Shown here piece by piece: positions 1-8,461 of a stretch of 37,339 bases of DNA. The DNA comes from Paracoccaceae bacterium. GTDB lineage: Bacteria; Pseudomonadota; Alphaproteobacteria; Rhodobacterales; Rhodobacteraceae. Position 1 is the first letter of the stretch. Each line of letters begins with the position of its first letter. Both the position numbers and the translations under genes were made by a program. The stretch is from NCBI GenBank assembly GCA_020622085.1, contig JAHRYM010000001.1, positions 2,374,358 through 2,411,696 on the forward strand, given 5' to 3'. The notes beneath the pieces are model-generated. The model searched no databases. It worked only from the letters and a program-made list of their open reading frames with translations, and was not told where the DNA came from.

Positions 1-1545
1 GCAGGCAATTCGATGCTGTCGAAGGAATTCCCCGGCGGCATCCTGGTGCTGACCGGCGCGAACTCCGCGACCGGTCTGCGGTCTATGCCTGCGCGCTACA
101 TCTTTCTGGACGAGGTCGACGCCTATCCGGCTTCAGCCGACGAAGAAGGCGACCCGGTCACGCTGGCCGAAGCGCGGACCACAACCTTCTCGCACCGGCG
201 CAAGGTGTTCATGGTCTCGACCCCAACGATCCGGGGGCTGAGCAGGATCGAGCGCGAATTCGAGGCATCGGACAAGCGCCGGTACTTCGTGCCCTGCCCG
301 CATTGCGGGGCGATGCAATGGCTGCAGTTTGACCGCCTGCGCTGGGACAAAGGGCGGCCTGACACAGCCGCCTACCACTGCGAGGGCTGCGAGAAGCCCA
401 TCGCCGAGCATCACAAGACGCAGATGCTGGAGCGCGGGGAGTGGCGCGCGACGGCTGTTTCCGCCGATCCGCACTCCATCGGCTTCCACATTTCGGCGCT
501 CTATTCGCCGCTGGGCTGGAAAAGCTGGCAGCAGATCGCGCGCGAGTGGCTGGCGGCGCAAGGCTCGGAAGAGATGCTGCGCGTCGCGCGTAACACCCTG
601 CTGGGCGAAACATGGGTCGAGAGCGGCGACGCCCCCGAGTGGCAGCGGCTGGCCGAGCGCCGCGAAGCCTATGGCGGTACGCAAGTTCCCGTCGGTGGTC
701 TTTTCCTGACGGCTGGCGTCGATGTGCAAAAGGATCGGATCGAGGTCGATGTCTGGGCCTGGGGTCGCGGCCTGGAGAGTTGGCTGGTCGATCACATCGT
801 GATTGCTGGCGGCCCGGATGATCCCGCCTGCTGGGACAAGCTCACTGCCCTCTTGGGGCGGACATGGGCCTGCGCCAATGGCGCGGTGATGCTGATCGGA
901 AAGCTCGCCATCGACACCGGCTATGAGGCCCCGGCGGTTTACGCATGGGCGCGCAAGCAAGGTTTCGACCAGGTCGCGCCGATCAAAGGTCTCGAAGGCT
1001 TCAACCGTGCGACGCCGGTGTCGGGCCCGACCTTTGTCGATGCGACCATCGGCGGCAAGCGCCTGCGCCGGGGCGCGCGGCTCTGGTCGGTGGCCACGGC
1101 GACGTTCAAGACCGAGACCTACCGCTTCTTGCGGCTGGAACGCCCCTCGGACGAAGACCGGGCGCTGGGCGTGCTGGACGCACCTGGCACAGTGCACTTG
1201 CCCGACTGGATCGACACCGAATGGCTGAAGCAGCTTGTGGCCGAGCAGCTAGTCACTGTGCGCAACAAGCGTGGCTATGCCCACCCCGAATGGCAGAAAA
1301 TGCGCGAACGCAACGAAGCGCTCGACGCCCGGGTCTACGCCCGGGCGGCCGCCTGGATCATGGGCGCGGATCGCTGGGATGAGGCAACCTGGCGGCGGCT
1401 CGAGGCGCAGGCCGGGGTGGAAACGCGCCTAGCGCCGCCCGTCACGACGACTGAACCGGCGCCCCCTACCCAGCCCAAAGCCGGAACACCGACCACGCCA
1501 CGGCGGAAACGCCGGGCCTACACACCGAACTTCATGAGGGACTGA
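1..1545 (+). CDS. Phage terminase large subunit, GpA family (5' end outside window)
   Basis: This is the packaging motor ATPase-nuclease that cuts concatemeric DNA and drives it into the prohead through the portal. The reading frame is already open at base 1, so the N-terminal part with Walker A is missing; the ATG at 13 is internal. Numbering from that Met, a Walker B-type FLDEVD lies at residues 31-36, a zinc-ribbon pattern (CPHC at 95-98, CEGC at 123-126) follows, and an AGVDVQ motif with downstream acidic residues marks the C-terminal nuclease domain. The tail is basic and proline-rich. The stop is one base before the gpW-like gene, which begins a tightly packed head operon. GpA-type terminases usually go with lambda-like heads, and the next five genes fit that. 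Confidence 0.93.
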   Translation, partial: AGNSMLSKEFPGGILVLTGANSATGLRSMPARYIFLDEVDAYPASADEEGDPVTLAEARTTTFSHRRKVFMVSTPTIRGLSRIEREFEASDKRRYFVPCPHCGAMQWLQFDRLRWDKGRPDTAAYHCEGCEKPIAEHHKTQMLERGEWRATAVSADPHSIGFHISALYSPLGWKSWQQIAREWLAAQGSEEMLRVARNTLLGETWVESGDAPEWQRLAERREAYGGTQVPVGGLFLTAGVDVQKDRIEVDVWAWGRGLESWLVDHIVIAGGPDDPACWDKLTALLGRTWACANGAVMLIGKLAIDTGYEAPAVYAWARKQGFDQVAPIKGLEGFNRATPVSGPTFVDATIGGKRLRRGARLWSVATATFKTETYRFLRLERPSDEDRALGVLDAPGTVHLPDWIDTEWLKQLVAEQLVTVRNKRGYAHPEWQKMRERNEALDARVYARAAAWIMGADRWDEATWRRLEAQAGVETRLAPPVTTTEPAPPTQPKAGTPTTPRRKRRAYTPNFMRD

Positions 1546-1546
1546 G

Positions 1547-1762
1547 ATGGATCTGGAACGAATGCGCGCCTTGCTGGCAGCGCTGCAGGAGGCGCGCTAC
1601 GCGGGCGTCCGCTCGGTCAGCTATGACGGAAAGTCGATCAACTATGGCTCTGACGCCGAACTGGCCAATGCCATCAGCGATCTGGAAACCCGTATCGCCA
1701 CGGCCACGACCGGTACGCCGCGCCGTCGGCGCTGGGGCACTGTCGCCTCGAAGGGTCTGTGA
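1547..1762 (+). CDS. gpW-like head-tail joining protein
   Basis: A 71-residue protein with the size, position and features of lambda gpW, which sits under the portal, helps retain packaged DNA and forms part of the surface to which the tail attaches. The N-terminal half is a helical segment rich in Leu and Ala, followed by a short YDGKSINY strand, then a second helix (DAELANAISDLETRI) and a basic tail. This helix-hairpin-helix plan is that of the gpW family. It lies between terminase and portal, exactly as in lambda, with a one-base gap to the terminase and four bases to the portal, so translation is probably coupled. Confidence 0.82.
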   Translation: MDLERMRALLAALQEARYAGVRSVSYDGKSINYGSDAELANAISDLETRIATATTGTPRRRRWGTVASKGL

Positions 1763-1765
1763 TCC

Positions 1766-3262
1766 ATGGCGTTCGAGGCTTTCCGTCAGCGGCTGGGGTC
1801 GATCATTGGCGGTTTCGATGCGGCACAGGCCCACCGTCGCCTGCGTGGGTTTCGCGCATCCCGTGCTCATGTGAACACGCTGATCGCGGCCTCGGGCGAC
1901 ACGATCACCGCCCGGGCGCGCTGGCTGGTGCGCAACAACGGCTATGCGGCGAATGCCGTGGAAAGCTTCGCGAGCAATGTGGTGGGCGATGGGATCAAAC
2001 CTTCGTCGACCATCGCGGATGCCGCCAAAAAGGAAGAGTTGCAGGCACTGTGGCTCGCCTGGACCGACGATGCAGATGCCGAGGGCCTGACCGATTTCTA
2101 TGGGTTGCAGCGCCGCGCGGCGCGCGAAGTGTTCCTGTCAGGCGAGGTGTTCATTCGCATCAGGCCCCGTCGCGCGGAAGATGGCCTGACGGTCCCACTT
2201 CAGCTGCAGATGCTGCCTGCGGAAATGCTGCCCTTGGATATGAACCGCACCTTGCCCGGTGCCGGGCTGATTCGCCAGGGCATCGAGTTCGACGGCATCG
2301 GTCGCCGCGTTGCCTATCACTTCCTGCGCCGCCATCCGGGCGATCTGACCGACCCCGGCCTCGCGGGCGAAACTGTCCGCGTTTTGGCCACCGACGTGAT
2401 CCATGTGCTGGATCCGGTCGAGGCTGGCCAGCTGCGCGGCGTATCGCGGTTCGCGGCCGCCATCGTCAAGCTGTTCACGCTGGACCTCTATGACGATGCG
2501 GAACTGGAGCGGAAGAAGATCGCGGCGATGTTCGCGATGTTCATCACCTCGCCCGCCCCGGAAACGCCGCTGGAGCCGACCGAGGAGGATCTGGAGGTCG
2601 AACCCGGACAGGTGGTGCGGCTGGATCCGGGCGAGGATGTCTCGACCCCGGCGACCCCAGACTCGGGCGGCACCTACGAGCCGTTTCAATACCGGACCCT
2701 GCTGCAAATCGCCGCCGCGCTGGGCGTGCCCTATGGCTATTTGACCGGCGACACGGCGAAGGGGAACTTCTCCAACACGCGGATCAGTTTGATCGAATTC
2801 CGCCGCCGCATATCCGCCTGGCAGCACGGCGTGCTGGTCTATCAGCTCTGCCGAGCGGTCTGGGTGCGCTGGATGGACACCGCTGTGCTGTCGGGCGCCT
2901 TGGACCTCCCCGGCTACGACAGCCAGCGCCGCCAATATCAGACCTGCGCCTGGTTGCCCACCAAATGGGACTGGATCGACCCGATGAAGGACGCCTCGGC
3001 AGAGATCCTGCAGATCGAGGCGGGTCTGAAGTCTCGGACGCAAGCCTTGGCAGAGCGGGGATACGACGCCGAGCAGGTCGACCGCGAAATCGCTGCCGAG
3101 CGCAAACGCGAGCGCGATTTGGGCCTGGACTTCCGGCGGCCGGGGTCACCCGCGCAGGGGCCGGGCGAAGGCACGACGAAAGATACGGATCAGGACAGCG
3201 CCAAGCACGACGAGGCCGATGACACCGCCGATGAAAAACCCGACCCCAAGGAGGGCGCATGA
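1766..3262 (+). CDS. Phage portal protein, lambda gpB family
   Basis: At 498 aa this has the normal length for a lambda-type portal, the dodecameric ring at one capsid vertex through which DNA enters and leaves. The N-terminal region has the family's pattern of RARWLVRNNGYAANAVESF followed by VVGDGIKP, and the central part (around residues 310-350) has the conserved YGYLTGDTAKGNFSN stretch. The C-terminal 60 residues are strongly charged and low in complexity, as is usual for portals. The start at 1766 is four bases after the gpW-like stop. The stop overlaps the protease start in an ATGA junction, indicating coupled translation. Confidence 0.93.
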   Translation: MAFEAFRQRLGSIIGGFDAAQAHRRLRGFRASRAHVNTLIAASGDTITARARWLVRNNGYAANAVESFASNVVGDGIKPSSTIADAAKKEELQALWLAWTDDADAEGLTDFYGLQRRAAREVFLSGEVFIRIRPRRAEDGLTVPLQLQMLPAEMLPLDMNRTLPGAGLIRQGIEFDGIGRRVAYHFLRRHPGDLTDPGLAGETVRVLATDVIHVLDPVEAGQLRGVSRFAAAIVKLFTLDLYDDAELERKKIAAMFAMFITSPAPETPLEPTEEDLEVEPGQVVRLDPGEDVSTPATPDSGGTYEPFQYRTLLQIAAALGVPYGYLTGDTAKGNFSNTRISLIEFRRRISAWQHGVLVYQLCRAVWVRWMDTAVLSGALDLPGYDSQRRQYQTCAWLPTKWDWIDPMKDASAEILQIEAGLKSRTQALAERGYDAEQVDREIAAERKRERDLGLDFRRPGSPAQGPGEGTTKDTDQDSAKHDEADDTADEKPDPKEGA

Positions 3263-4563
3263 TGCACCACGCCCAGATCGCCCAGCGCGCATTCAACACG
3301 CCCTTAATGGTCGACCCAGCCAAGGCGCTGGCGTTCCTGTCCGGGCTGGGGCCACGCATCACCGGGCAGGAGATCACCTTCCAAGGGCTTGAGGTGGAAA
3401 CCGATGACCAAACTGCCGCCAGCTTGCCCGCCCGGGCATCGCTGTTCGGGAACGATCTCGCCCAGCGCCATCAGCGGAACGGTAGCCAGCCCTATGCTCT
3501 GGTGGATGGCATCGCGGTCATCGAGATCGCCGGGACGCTGGTGCATCGCGGGGCCTGGATCGGGCAGTCTTCGGGGCTGACTTCCTATGAAGGGATCGCG
3601 GCTCAGCTGCAGGCCGTACTGGCCGATCCCGGCGTGCGGGGCATCGCCTTGGACATCGACAGCTTCGGTGGCGAGGTTGCGGGCGCCTTCGATCTGGCGG
3701 ATCGCATCCGGGCGGCGCGGGCGCAAAAGCCGGTCCACGCCTTTGTTGCCGAACATGCCCTGTCGGCTGGCTATGTCCTGGCAGCACAAGCCGACCGGAT
3801 TGTCCTGCCCCGCACAGGCGCGGTCGGCAGCATCGGCGTTGTCGCACTGCACACCGACATGAGCGGCGCGCTGGACCAGAAGGGCATCGCGGTCACGCTG
3901 ATCCACGCAGGGGCGCACAAGGTCGATGCGAACCCGTATCAACCCCTGCCCGAGACCGTGCACGACCAGATGCAGCGCGAGTTGGAGGTGGTCCGCTTCC
4001 TCTTTGCCGAAACCGTCGCTGCCGGTCGCGGGGATCGGCTGACTCATGCAGCCGCGCTGGCCACCGAAGCTGCTGTCTTTCGCGGCGCCGATGCCATCGC
4101 CGCCGGTCTGGCTGACGAACTGGCCGATCCCGTCGCCGCTTTTCACGCCTTCGCCGCCGCACCCCGCGGCACAACCTCCACCAGCAGAAAGGGTCCACAG
4201 ATGACCACCACGCCTGAAACTCCCATCGAAACGCTTGCGCCTGTCGCAGCAGCCCCAGCAGTTCCGCCTGTCGATGTTGCCGCTTCGGCCAATCCAGCGA
4301 CGATGACCGCCGACACCATTCGCGCCGAGGCCGCCGAGGTGGCGCAGGTTTGTGCACAGGCCGCGCGGCTGGGCGTGACCATTGACGCGGCCGACGCCGT
4401 TACGCGCGGGTTGAAACCCGAAGCATTGCGCGCGCGGGTGTTGGCCGATCTCGCCGCCCGCAGCGATGCCGCTGGCATCATCGCCACCGCCCCGGCGGCA
4501 GTAGCCAAGGAAAGCCCCATCGTGGCCGCTGCCAAGAAAACCGCGACCGACGCCAGGCGCTGA
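3259..4563 (+). CDS. Phage S49-family head maturation protease (gpC-like) with C-terminal scaffold region
   Basis: A SppA/ClpP-fold serine protease like lambda gpC, which processes proteins inside the prohead during capsid maturation. The fold shows DIDSFGGEV (residues 132-140), the nucleophile in HALSAGY (Ser169) and the general-base Lys in AGAHK (Lys221), matching the Ser-Lys dyad of the S49 family. After about residue 300 it becomes an Ala- and Thr-rich, helical, low-complexity segment typical of the scaffold part of gpC. The start overlaps the portal stop by four bases. A second in-frame start with its own Shine-Dalgarno sequence begins the scaffold segment and is listed separately. At 434 aa it is close to gpC's 439. 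Confidence 0.9.
   Translation: MMHHAQIAQRAFNTPLMVDPAKALAFLSGLGPRITGQEITFQGLEVETDDQTAASLPARASLFGNDLAQRHQRNGSQPYALVDGIAVIEIAGTLVHRGAWIGQSSGLTSYEGIAAQLQAVLADPGVRGIALDIDSFGGEVAGAFDLADRIRAARAQKPVHAFVAEHALSAGYVLAAQADRIVLPRTGAVGSIGVVALHTDMSGALDQKGIAVTLIHAGAHKVDANPYQPLPETVHDQMQRELEVVRFLFAETVAAGRGDRLTHAAALATEAAVFRGADAIAAGLADELADPVAAFHAFAAAPRGTTSTSRKGPQMTTTPETPIETLAPVAAAPAVPPVDVAASANPATMTADTIRAEAAEVAQVCAQAARLGVTIDAADAVTRGLKPEALRARVLADLAARSDAAGIIATAPAAVAKESPIVAAAKKTATDARR
4201..4563 (+). CDS. Probable nested capsid scaffold protein (Nu3-like), in frame inside the protease gene
   Basis: In lambda, the scaffold Nu3 is made from an internal start in the protease gene and shares its C-terminus. Here codon 315 of the protease is an ATG preceded by AAAGGG at 4188-4193 with a seven-base spacing, a good ribosome site inside a coding region. 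The product would be 120 aa, rich in Ala, with helical segments and no Cys, like scaffolds. It begins exactly where the catalytic domain gives way to low-complexity sequence. The position and ribosome site are seen; the separate protein is inferred from the lambda parallel. Confidence 0.5.
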   Translation: MTTTPETPIETLAPVAAAPAVPPVDVAASANPATMTADTIRAEAAEVAQVCAQAARLGVTIDAADAVTRGLKPEALRARVLADLAARSDAAGIIATAPAAVAKESPIVAAAKKTATDARR

Positions 4564-4617
4564 ACCAGCGCGCGCTTCCACCACCTTCCCCCTCCCCCAA
4601 AACTTGGAGACTGACCA

Positions 4618-4998
4618 ATGCCCGTCCTGACGGAACCGCCCAGCATGGGCGATGTCCTCAAATATGAGGTCAACCCGAACTACACCCGCGAGGTGGTGAC
4701 CCTGCTGATCGGCACCAACTATCCCTCCGGTGCCGTCCTTGGCCGGATCACCGCCAGCGGCAAATACACGCTGTCCGCCGCAACCGGGGCCGATGGCGCG
4801 CAGGTCGCCGTCGCGGTCCTGCTTTATCCGGTGAACGCCACGCTGGCGGATGCGGTCGGCATCGTCGTCGCCCGTGGCCCCTCGATCGTCTCGCGTGCGG
4901 GCCTCGCCTACGAGGGCACCGTCAACGACGCGGCCAAGATCACCGCCAAGATCGCCCAGCTGGCCGCCGTCGGCATCATCGCTCGCGACGGCGTCTGA
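4618..4998 (+). CDS. Head decoration protein, lambda gpD-like
   Basis: A 126-residue protein of the gpD (HDPD) family, whose trimers bind the three-fold sites of the expanded capsid and stabilise it against DNA pressure. Family features seen are the N-terminal YTREVVTLLIG region, the YPSGAVLGRIT turn, and the alternating small and hydrophobic residues of a beta-rich fold. It lies between protease and major capsid protein, the lambda order. The start is preceded by TTGGAGACTGACCA, a usable ribosome site. There is a 54-base gap after the protease, larger than other spacings here, which may let this abundant protein be translated independently. Confidence 0.9.
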   Translation: MPVLTEPPSMGDVLKYEVNPNYTREVVTLLIGTNYPSGAVLGRITASGKYTLSAATGADGAQVAVAVLLYPVNATLADAVGIVVARGPSIVSRAGLAYEGTVNDAAKITAKIAQLAAVGIIARDGV

Positions 4999-5041
4999 CG
5001 CGGGCGTCGGCATCCCTTTCCCCAAATCCCCGGAGCACCCC

Positions 5042-6064
5042 ATGACCATCGTTCGCAATCCTTTTGACGCTGGCGGTTACTCGCTGGCCGAGATGACGCA
5101 GGCCATCAACATCCTGCCCAACCTCTACACCCGCCTCGGCCAGATCGGCCTGTTCCGCTTCGAAGGCGTCACCCAGCGCTCCGTCATCATCGAGCAATAC
5201 GAGGGTGTCCTGAACCTGCTGCCCTCCGTGCCGCTGGGCGGCCCCTCCACTGTCGGCACGCGGGAAGGCCGGTCGATGCGATCCTTCGCGCTGCCGTGGA
5301 TCCCGCATGACGATGTGATCCTGCCCGGTGACATTCAGGGTCAACCCGCGCTGGGCGCCTTTGATGCCGCCGACCCGCTGGTTGAGGTGATGAACCGCAA
5401 GCTGCAGTTGATGCGCCGCAAGCACGCCCAGACCCGCGAATACATGGAGATGAACGCGCTGCGCGGCATCGTGAAGGATGGCGCGGGGACCACTCTCTAC
5501 AACTACTTCACTGAATTCGGGCTGGCACAAATCTCGGTGGATTTCCTGCTGGGCACTGCGGGGACCCTCGTCCAAAGCAAGGTCCGCGAGGTTTTGCGGG
5601 CAATCGAAGACAACCTCCTCGGCGAAAGCATGTCGGACGTGCACGCCCTCGTCAGCCGCGAATTCTTCGACAAGCTGATCGCGCATCCCAAGACCGAGGA
5701 AGCCTACAAGTTCTACGCCGCGACTGGCGCGCAGCCCCTGCGCCAGGATGTGCGGCGCAACTTCCCTTTCGCTGGCATCGTGTTCGAGGAATATGCGGGC
5801 ACGGTCACTCTTTCCACAAAGGCGACCGAACGGCTGGTTCCAGCGAACGAAGGCATCGCCTTCCCGCTGGGCACGATGGACACCTTCACCACCTACGGCG
5901 GCCCGGCCAACCTGCTGGAGGCGGCCAACACCCTCGGTCTGCCGCTCTACGCCCGCCAGCACCTCGACGAAAAGGGCCGCTGGATCGACCTGATGACCGA
6001 GGCGTCAATCCTGCCGGTGAACAAGCGGCCGCGCATCGCGATCCGCATCCACACCTCGAACTGA
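5042..6064 (+). CDS. Major capsid protein, lambda gpE family
   Basis: A 340-residue protein matching the lambda gpE length (341) and family pattern, the main shell subunit. Recognisable segments are the N-terminal NPFDAGGYSLAEMTQAIN, the LVSREFFDKLIAHP helix in the middle, and NFPFAGIVFEEYAG followed by the C-terminal FTTYGGPAN stretch and NKRPRIAIRIHTSN end. The frame is open further upstream to 4850, but that overlaps the decoration gene; the ATG at 5042 follows CCGGAGCACCCC and fits the family's N-terminus. Confidence 0.94.
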   Translation: MTIVRNPFDAGGYSLAEMTQAINILPNLYTRLGQIGLFRFEGVTQRSVIIEQYEGVLNLLPSVPLGGPSTVGTREGRSMRSFALPWIPHDDVILPGDIQGQPALGAFDAADPLVEVMNRKLQLMRRKHAQTREYMEMNALRGIVKDGAGTTLYNYFTEFGLAQISVDFLLGTAGTLVQSKVREVLRAIEDNLLGESMSDVHALVSREFFDKLIAHPKTEEAYKFYAATGAQPLRQDVRRNFPFAGIVFEEYAGTVTLSTKATERLVPANEGIAFPLGTMDTFTTYGGPANLLEAANTLGLPLYARQHLDEKGRWIDLMTEASILPVNKRPRIAIRIHTSN

Positions 6065-6075
6065 CGTCATTCATC

Positions 6076-6390
6076 ATGTCAGTTTTCGAGGCGGCGCTTG
6101 GCCGCATCTTCGGCAATCCTTCGATGGCGGTGGCGGGGGTTTGGATCTCCGCCACCACTTCCGAGGAACGCTCGATTCACGTCATACGCCGCGCCCCGGA
6201 CCGCATCACTGATTTCGGGGCGGCCCGCTTTGTCACCGACACTATGATGGTGGATGTGCGCGTGTCAGACTTGCCCGACCCCCGCACGGGCGATCTGATC
6301 GTGATCGAGGCCGACAGCTTCACCATTCAGGGCGAGCCGGTGCGCGACCGCGAACGCCTGATCTGGACACTGGACCTGCGCCGATCATGA
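6076..6390 (+). CDS. Head-tail joining protein (gpFII-like position)
   Basis: A 104-residue protein following the major capsid gene. It begins with a short helix, then is beta-rich, with repeated short hydrophobic strands and the motif GDLIVIEADSFTIQGEPVRDRERLIWTLDLR, which resembles the barrel of phage head-tail attachment (gpFII) proteins. Size, location and the closing strand pattern support that role: completing the head after packaging so that the tail can dock. It has a four-base ATGA overlap with the next gene. The family match is by pattern and position. Confidence 0.68.
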   Translation: MSVFEAALGRIFGNPSMAVAGVWISATTSEERSIHVIRRAPDRITDFGAARFVTDTMMVDVRVSDLPDPRTGDLIVIEADSFTIQGEPVRDRERLIWTLDLRRS

Positions 6391-7022
6391 AGCTGAAGGT
6401 CCAGTTCGACCCTGACCTCGTCGCCCTGGTGCAGGCCGAAATCGCCGCCGGTGAAAAGGCAGTGTCGGCGGCGATGCGCGAAGCGGGCACCTCCCTGAAA
6501 TCCGCCTGGCGCGGCCAGATCACCGGCGCGGGGCTGGGCACGAGGCTGGGCAACAGCATCCGTCTCGCCAGTTTCCCCAAATCCGGCAATAGCCTGAACG
6601 CGGCGGCCCTCGTTTGGTCGAACGCGCCGGTCATCATTGGCGCCCATGACACCGGGCCACTGATCCGGTCCAAGGATGGGTTCTGGCTGGCGATCCCGAC
6701 CCCAGCCGCCGGAAAGAGCACCAAGGGCGGCCGGATCACCCCCGGCGAGTGGGAACGCCGCACCGGGTTGCGCCTGCGATTCATCTACCGCCGCCGGGGG
6801 CCGAGCCTGCTGGTGGCCGTGGGGCGGCTGAACTCCAAGGGCCGGGCAGTGGCATCGAAATCCAAAACCGGACGCGGGCTGGCGACCGTGCCGATCTTCC
6901 TGCTGGTGCCGCAGGTAAAACTCCGAAAGCGGCTGGATCTGGCGCGGGATGCAGAGCGAGCGGTGGACGGCGTGCCGGGGCGCATCGTAGCTAGATGGGT
7001 GACAAATTCGGACAGGGCCTGA
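6387..7022 (+). CDS. DUF6441-type phage protein, probable head-tail or tail component
   Basis: A 211-residue protein of a type found at this place in Rhodobacteraceae prophages and annotated DUF6441. It has a helical N-terminal half (about residues 10-60, with EIAAGEKAVSAAMREAGTSLKSAWRGQI) and a strongly basic C-terminal half with the motif ERRTGLRLRFIYRRRGPSLLVAVG. The helical start and basic beta-rich end resemble HK97 gp10 and lambda gpZ-type proteins that terminate or join tails, but I could not establish the relation from sequence alone. The start overlaps the previous stop by four bases. Confidence 0.62.
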   Translation: MKLKVQFDPDLVALVQAEIAAGEKAVSAAMREAGTSLKSAWRGQITGAGLGTRLGNSIRLASFPKSGNSLNAAALVWSNAPVIIGAHDTGPLIRSKDGFWLAIPTPAAGKSTKGGRITPGEWERRTGLRLRFIYRRRGPSLLVAVGRLNSKGRAVASKSKTGRGLATVPIFLLVPQVKLRKRLDLARDAERAVDGVPGRIVARWVTNSDRA

Positions 7023-7043
7023 TGCCCGCTTTGCGATGTTCGC

Positions 7044-7072
7044 TTGATGGTTGAATTGTGCATCGCTAGCCT
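7044..7072 (+). promoter_or_regulatory. Candidate promoter for the VasI-like cargo gene
   Basis: In the 83-base gap before the inserted gene there is TTGATG at 7044-7049 and TAGCCT at 7067-7072 with a 17-base spacer, a possible sigma-70-type pair. A cargo gene inside a tail operon often has its own promoter so that it can be expressed in the lysogen. The -10 box is poor, so this is only a candidate. Confidence 0.28.
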
Positions 7073-7105
7073 GATTCCTGAAGTGACCCTATTTCGGAGC
7101 AGCCC

Positions 7106-8377
7106 ATGTCGTTGAGACCATTCGTTTTTGCTATTGCACTGGCTGCGGCCGTTCCGGCCTTGGCGCAAGATGCATCGCTTTCCACAGAATTGGCCGATAT
7201 CGAACGACAACTGACAGAGATCGAAGCGCAGGCGGCGCGTTACGAAGGTGGCCTGATCCTGACCCTGCTCGATGCGCGCCGGGAAGCACTTCTCCTCGCA
7301 CGGACCTTGGTCGAGAACCGGATCAATGCGGAAGCGGGTGCTGCGACAGTTGAAGTAACGGTCTCGGCGGTCCAGCCTGACGAAGCGCGGGCGGCACAGA
7401 TCCTTGGCGAAATGGCGGCCGTTCAACAGCGCATCGAAGAGGCTGAACGCGAAGCTGCATCCGGCGGCGGGCTGATCCAGGCACTCGCGCTCAGCCGTGC
7501 CGAAACCGAAAAGCTCACATTGGCACAATTGCAGATGGGCTATCTGCAAGCGAAATACGGCATCGCATTCCCCGTCATGGTGCCCCAGCCAGCGACATCG
7601 GCGCCAGCCGCTGCGCCAGCGGCCGACACCACGCCGCCGCCGGAGGGTGCAGCGCAAACGGTCGCATGGGCGGATTCACGGTTTCCAGCCATCGACTATA
7701 CTCTAGCCCCGTTTGAACAGGCCAATCGGGATGGGCACCGGATTTCGGGCTGGTGGACCATTGAATCGTCGCGGGCAGCGGTGGACGATAGCCCGCAGAT
7801 AATTGCGCTGAACCATTCGCAATTCCAGGCCAACAACTTCATGGGCCAGACAGCCCTTGTTGCGCGCTGCATTGAAGGCGAGACCGCTTTGGTCTTCGTC
7901 CAGGACGACTTCCTGATGAACGACTACCAGCGCAATTCCTTTGAAATGACGCTCCGCATCGATGATCAGCCATCGCAGCAGGCGCGATGGAACAGTCTGA
8001 CCACCAATAAAGGGGCTGGCCTCTTTGGACCTGAGGCAGAAACCTTCATCCGCTCGATCTACGACGCAGAGCGTCTCTTCCTTCGGCTTGTCGAGTCCAA
8101 TGGCCAGCAGCATGACGCACAGTTCGATCTCGCCGGATCGCAGGATGCAATCGAAGCGGTTGCAGGCGCTTGCGGATGGACGACGCTGTCACTGTCCACA
8201 GATGACTATCGTGCCATTCAGACCCTCTTGAACGCTGGGGGCTTCGATGTCGGAACTCCTGACGGGCAATGGGGCCCTGCTTCACAAACTGCCATGCGCG
8301 CCTATCAAGTTTCGGTCGGACTCCCCGAGACGGGGGCACCCGACCGGGCGACACTGGAAAAGCTCGGCGTCAATTAG
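7106..8377 (+). CDS. Secreted VasI/TagO-like protein with C-terminal peptidoglycan-binding domain (cargo gene)
   Basis: A 423-residue exported protein that does not belong to tail assembly. Residues 1-20 form a signal peptide ending ALA before QDA. Residues 25-155 are helical with coiled-coil character and heptad-like ELADIERQLTEIE; a Pro/Ala linker follows to about 185. Residues 215-358 resemble VasI/TagO, proteins linked to type VI secretion: VARCIEGETALVFV, a YRIDD-like MTLRIDDQPSQQARW, FDLAGSQDAIEAV and the closing CGW. Residues 363-421 form a peptidoglycan-binding domain (AIQTLLNAGGFDVGTPDGQWG). No type VI secretion gene is nearby. It sits between two structural genes and is less GC-rich than they are, so it is likely an acquired gene acting on the cell envelope. 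Its job is unknown. Confidence 0.75.
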   Translation: MSLRPFVFAIALAAAVPALAQDASLSTELADIERQLTEIEAQAARYEGGLILTLLDARREALLLARTLVENRINAEAGAATVEVTVSAVQPDEARAAQILGEMAAVQQRIEEAEREAASGGGLIQALALSRAETEKLTLAQLQMGYLQAKYGIAFPVMVPQPATSAPAAAPAADTTPPPEGAAQTVAWADSRFPAIDYTLAPFEQANRDGHRISGWWTIESSRAAVDDSPQIIALNHSQFQANNFMGQTALVARCIEGETALVFVQDDFLMNDYQRNSFEMTLRIDDQPSQQARWNSLTTNKGAGLFGPEAETFIRSIYDAERLFLRLVESNGQQHDAQFDLAGSQDAIEAVAGACGWTTLSLSTDDYRAIQTLLNAGGFDVGTPDGQWGPASQTAMRAYQVSVGLPETGAPDRATLEKLGVN

Positions 8378-8461
8378 TGATGGCTGGCAAGGCGGGTAGG
8401 TCGTTCGACATTCTTTACTACGACAGCCTCACCGAAAACTGACAAGATCAAAGGCAGAACC

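Noticed and set aside
133-1197. Minus-strand open frame opposite the terminase
   Set aside because: Terminase motifs are continuous on the other strand, and the antisense product is Arg-rich with no family features.
3304-5058. Long open frame (584 codons) on the minus strand opposite protease and decoration genes
   Set aside because: It lies across well-recognised plus-strand genes, has low-complexity Gly/Asp-rich translation and no family pattern; it is a by-product of high GC content.
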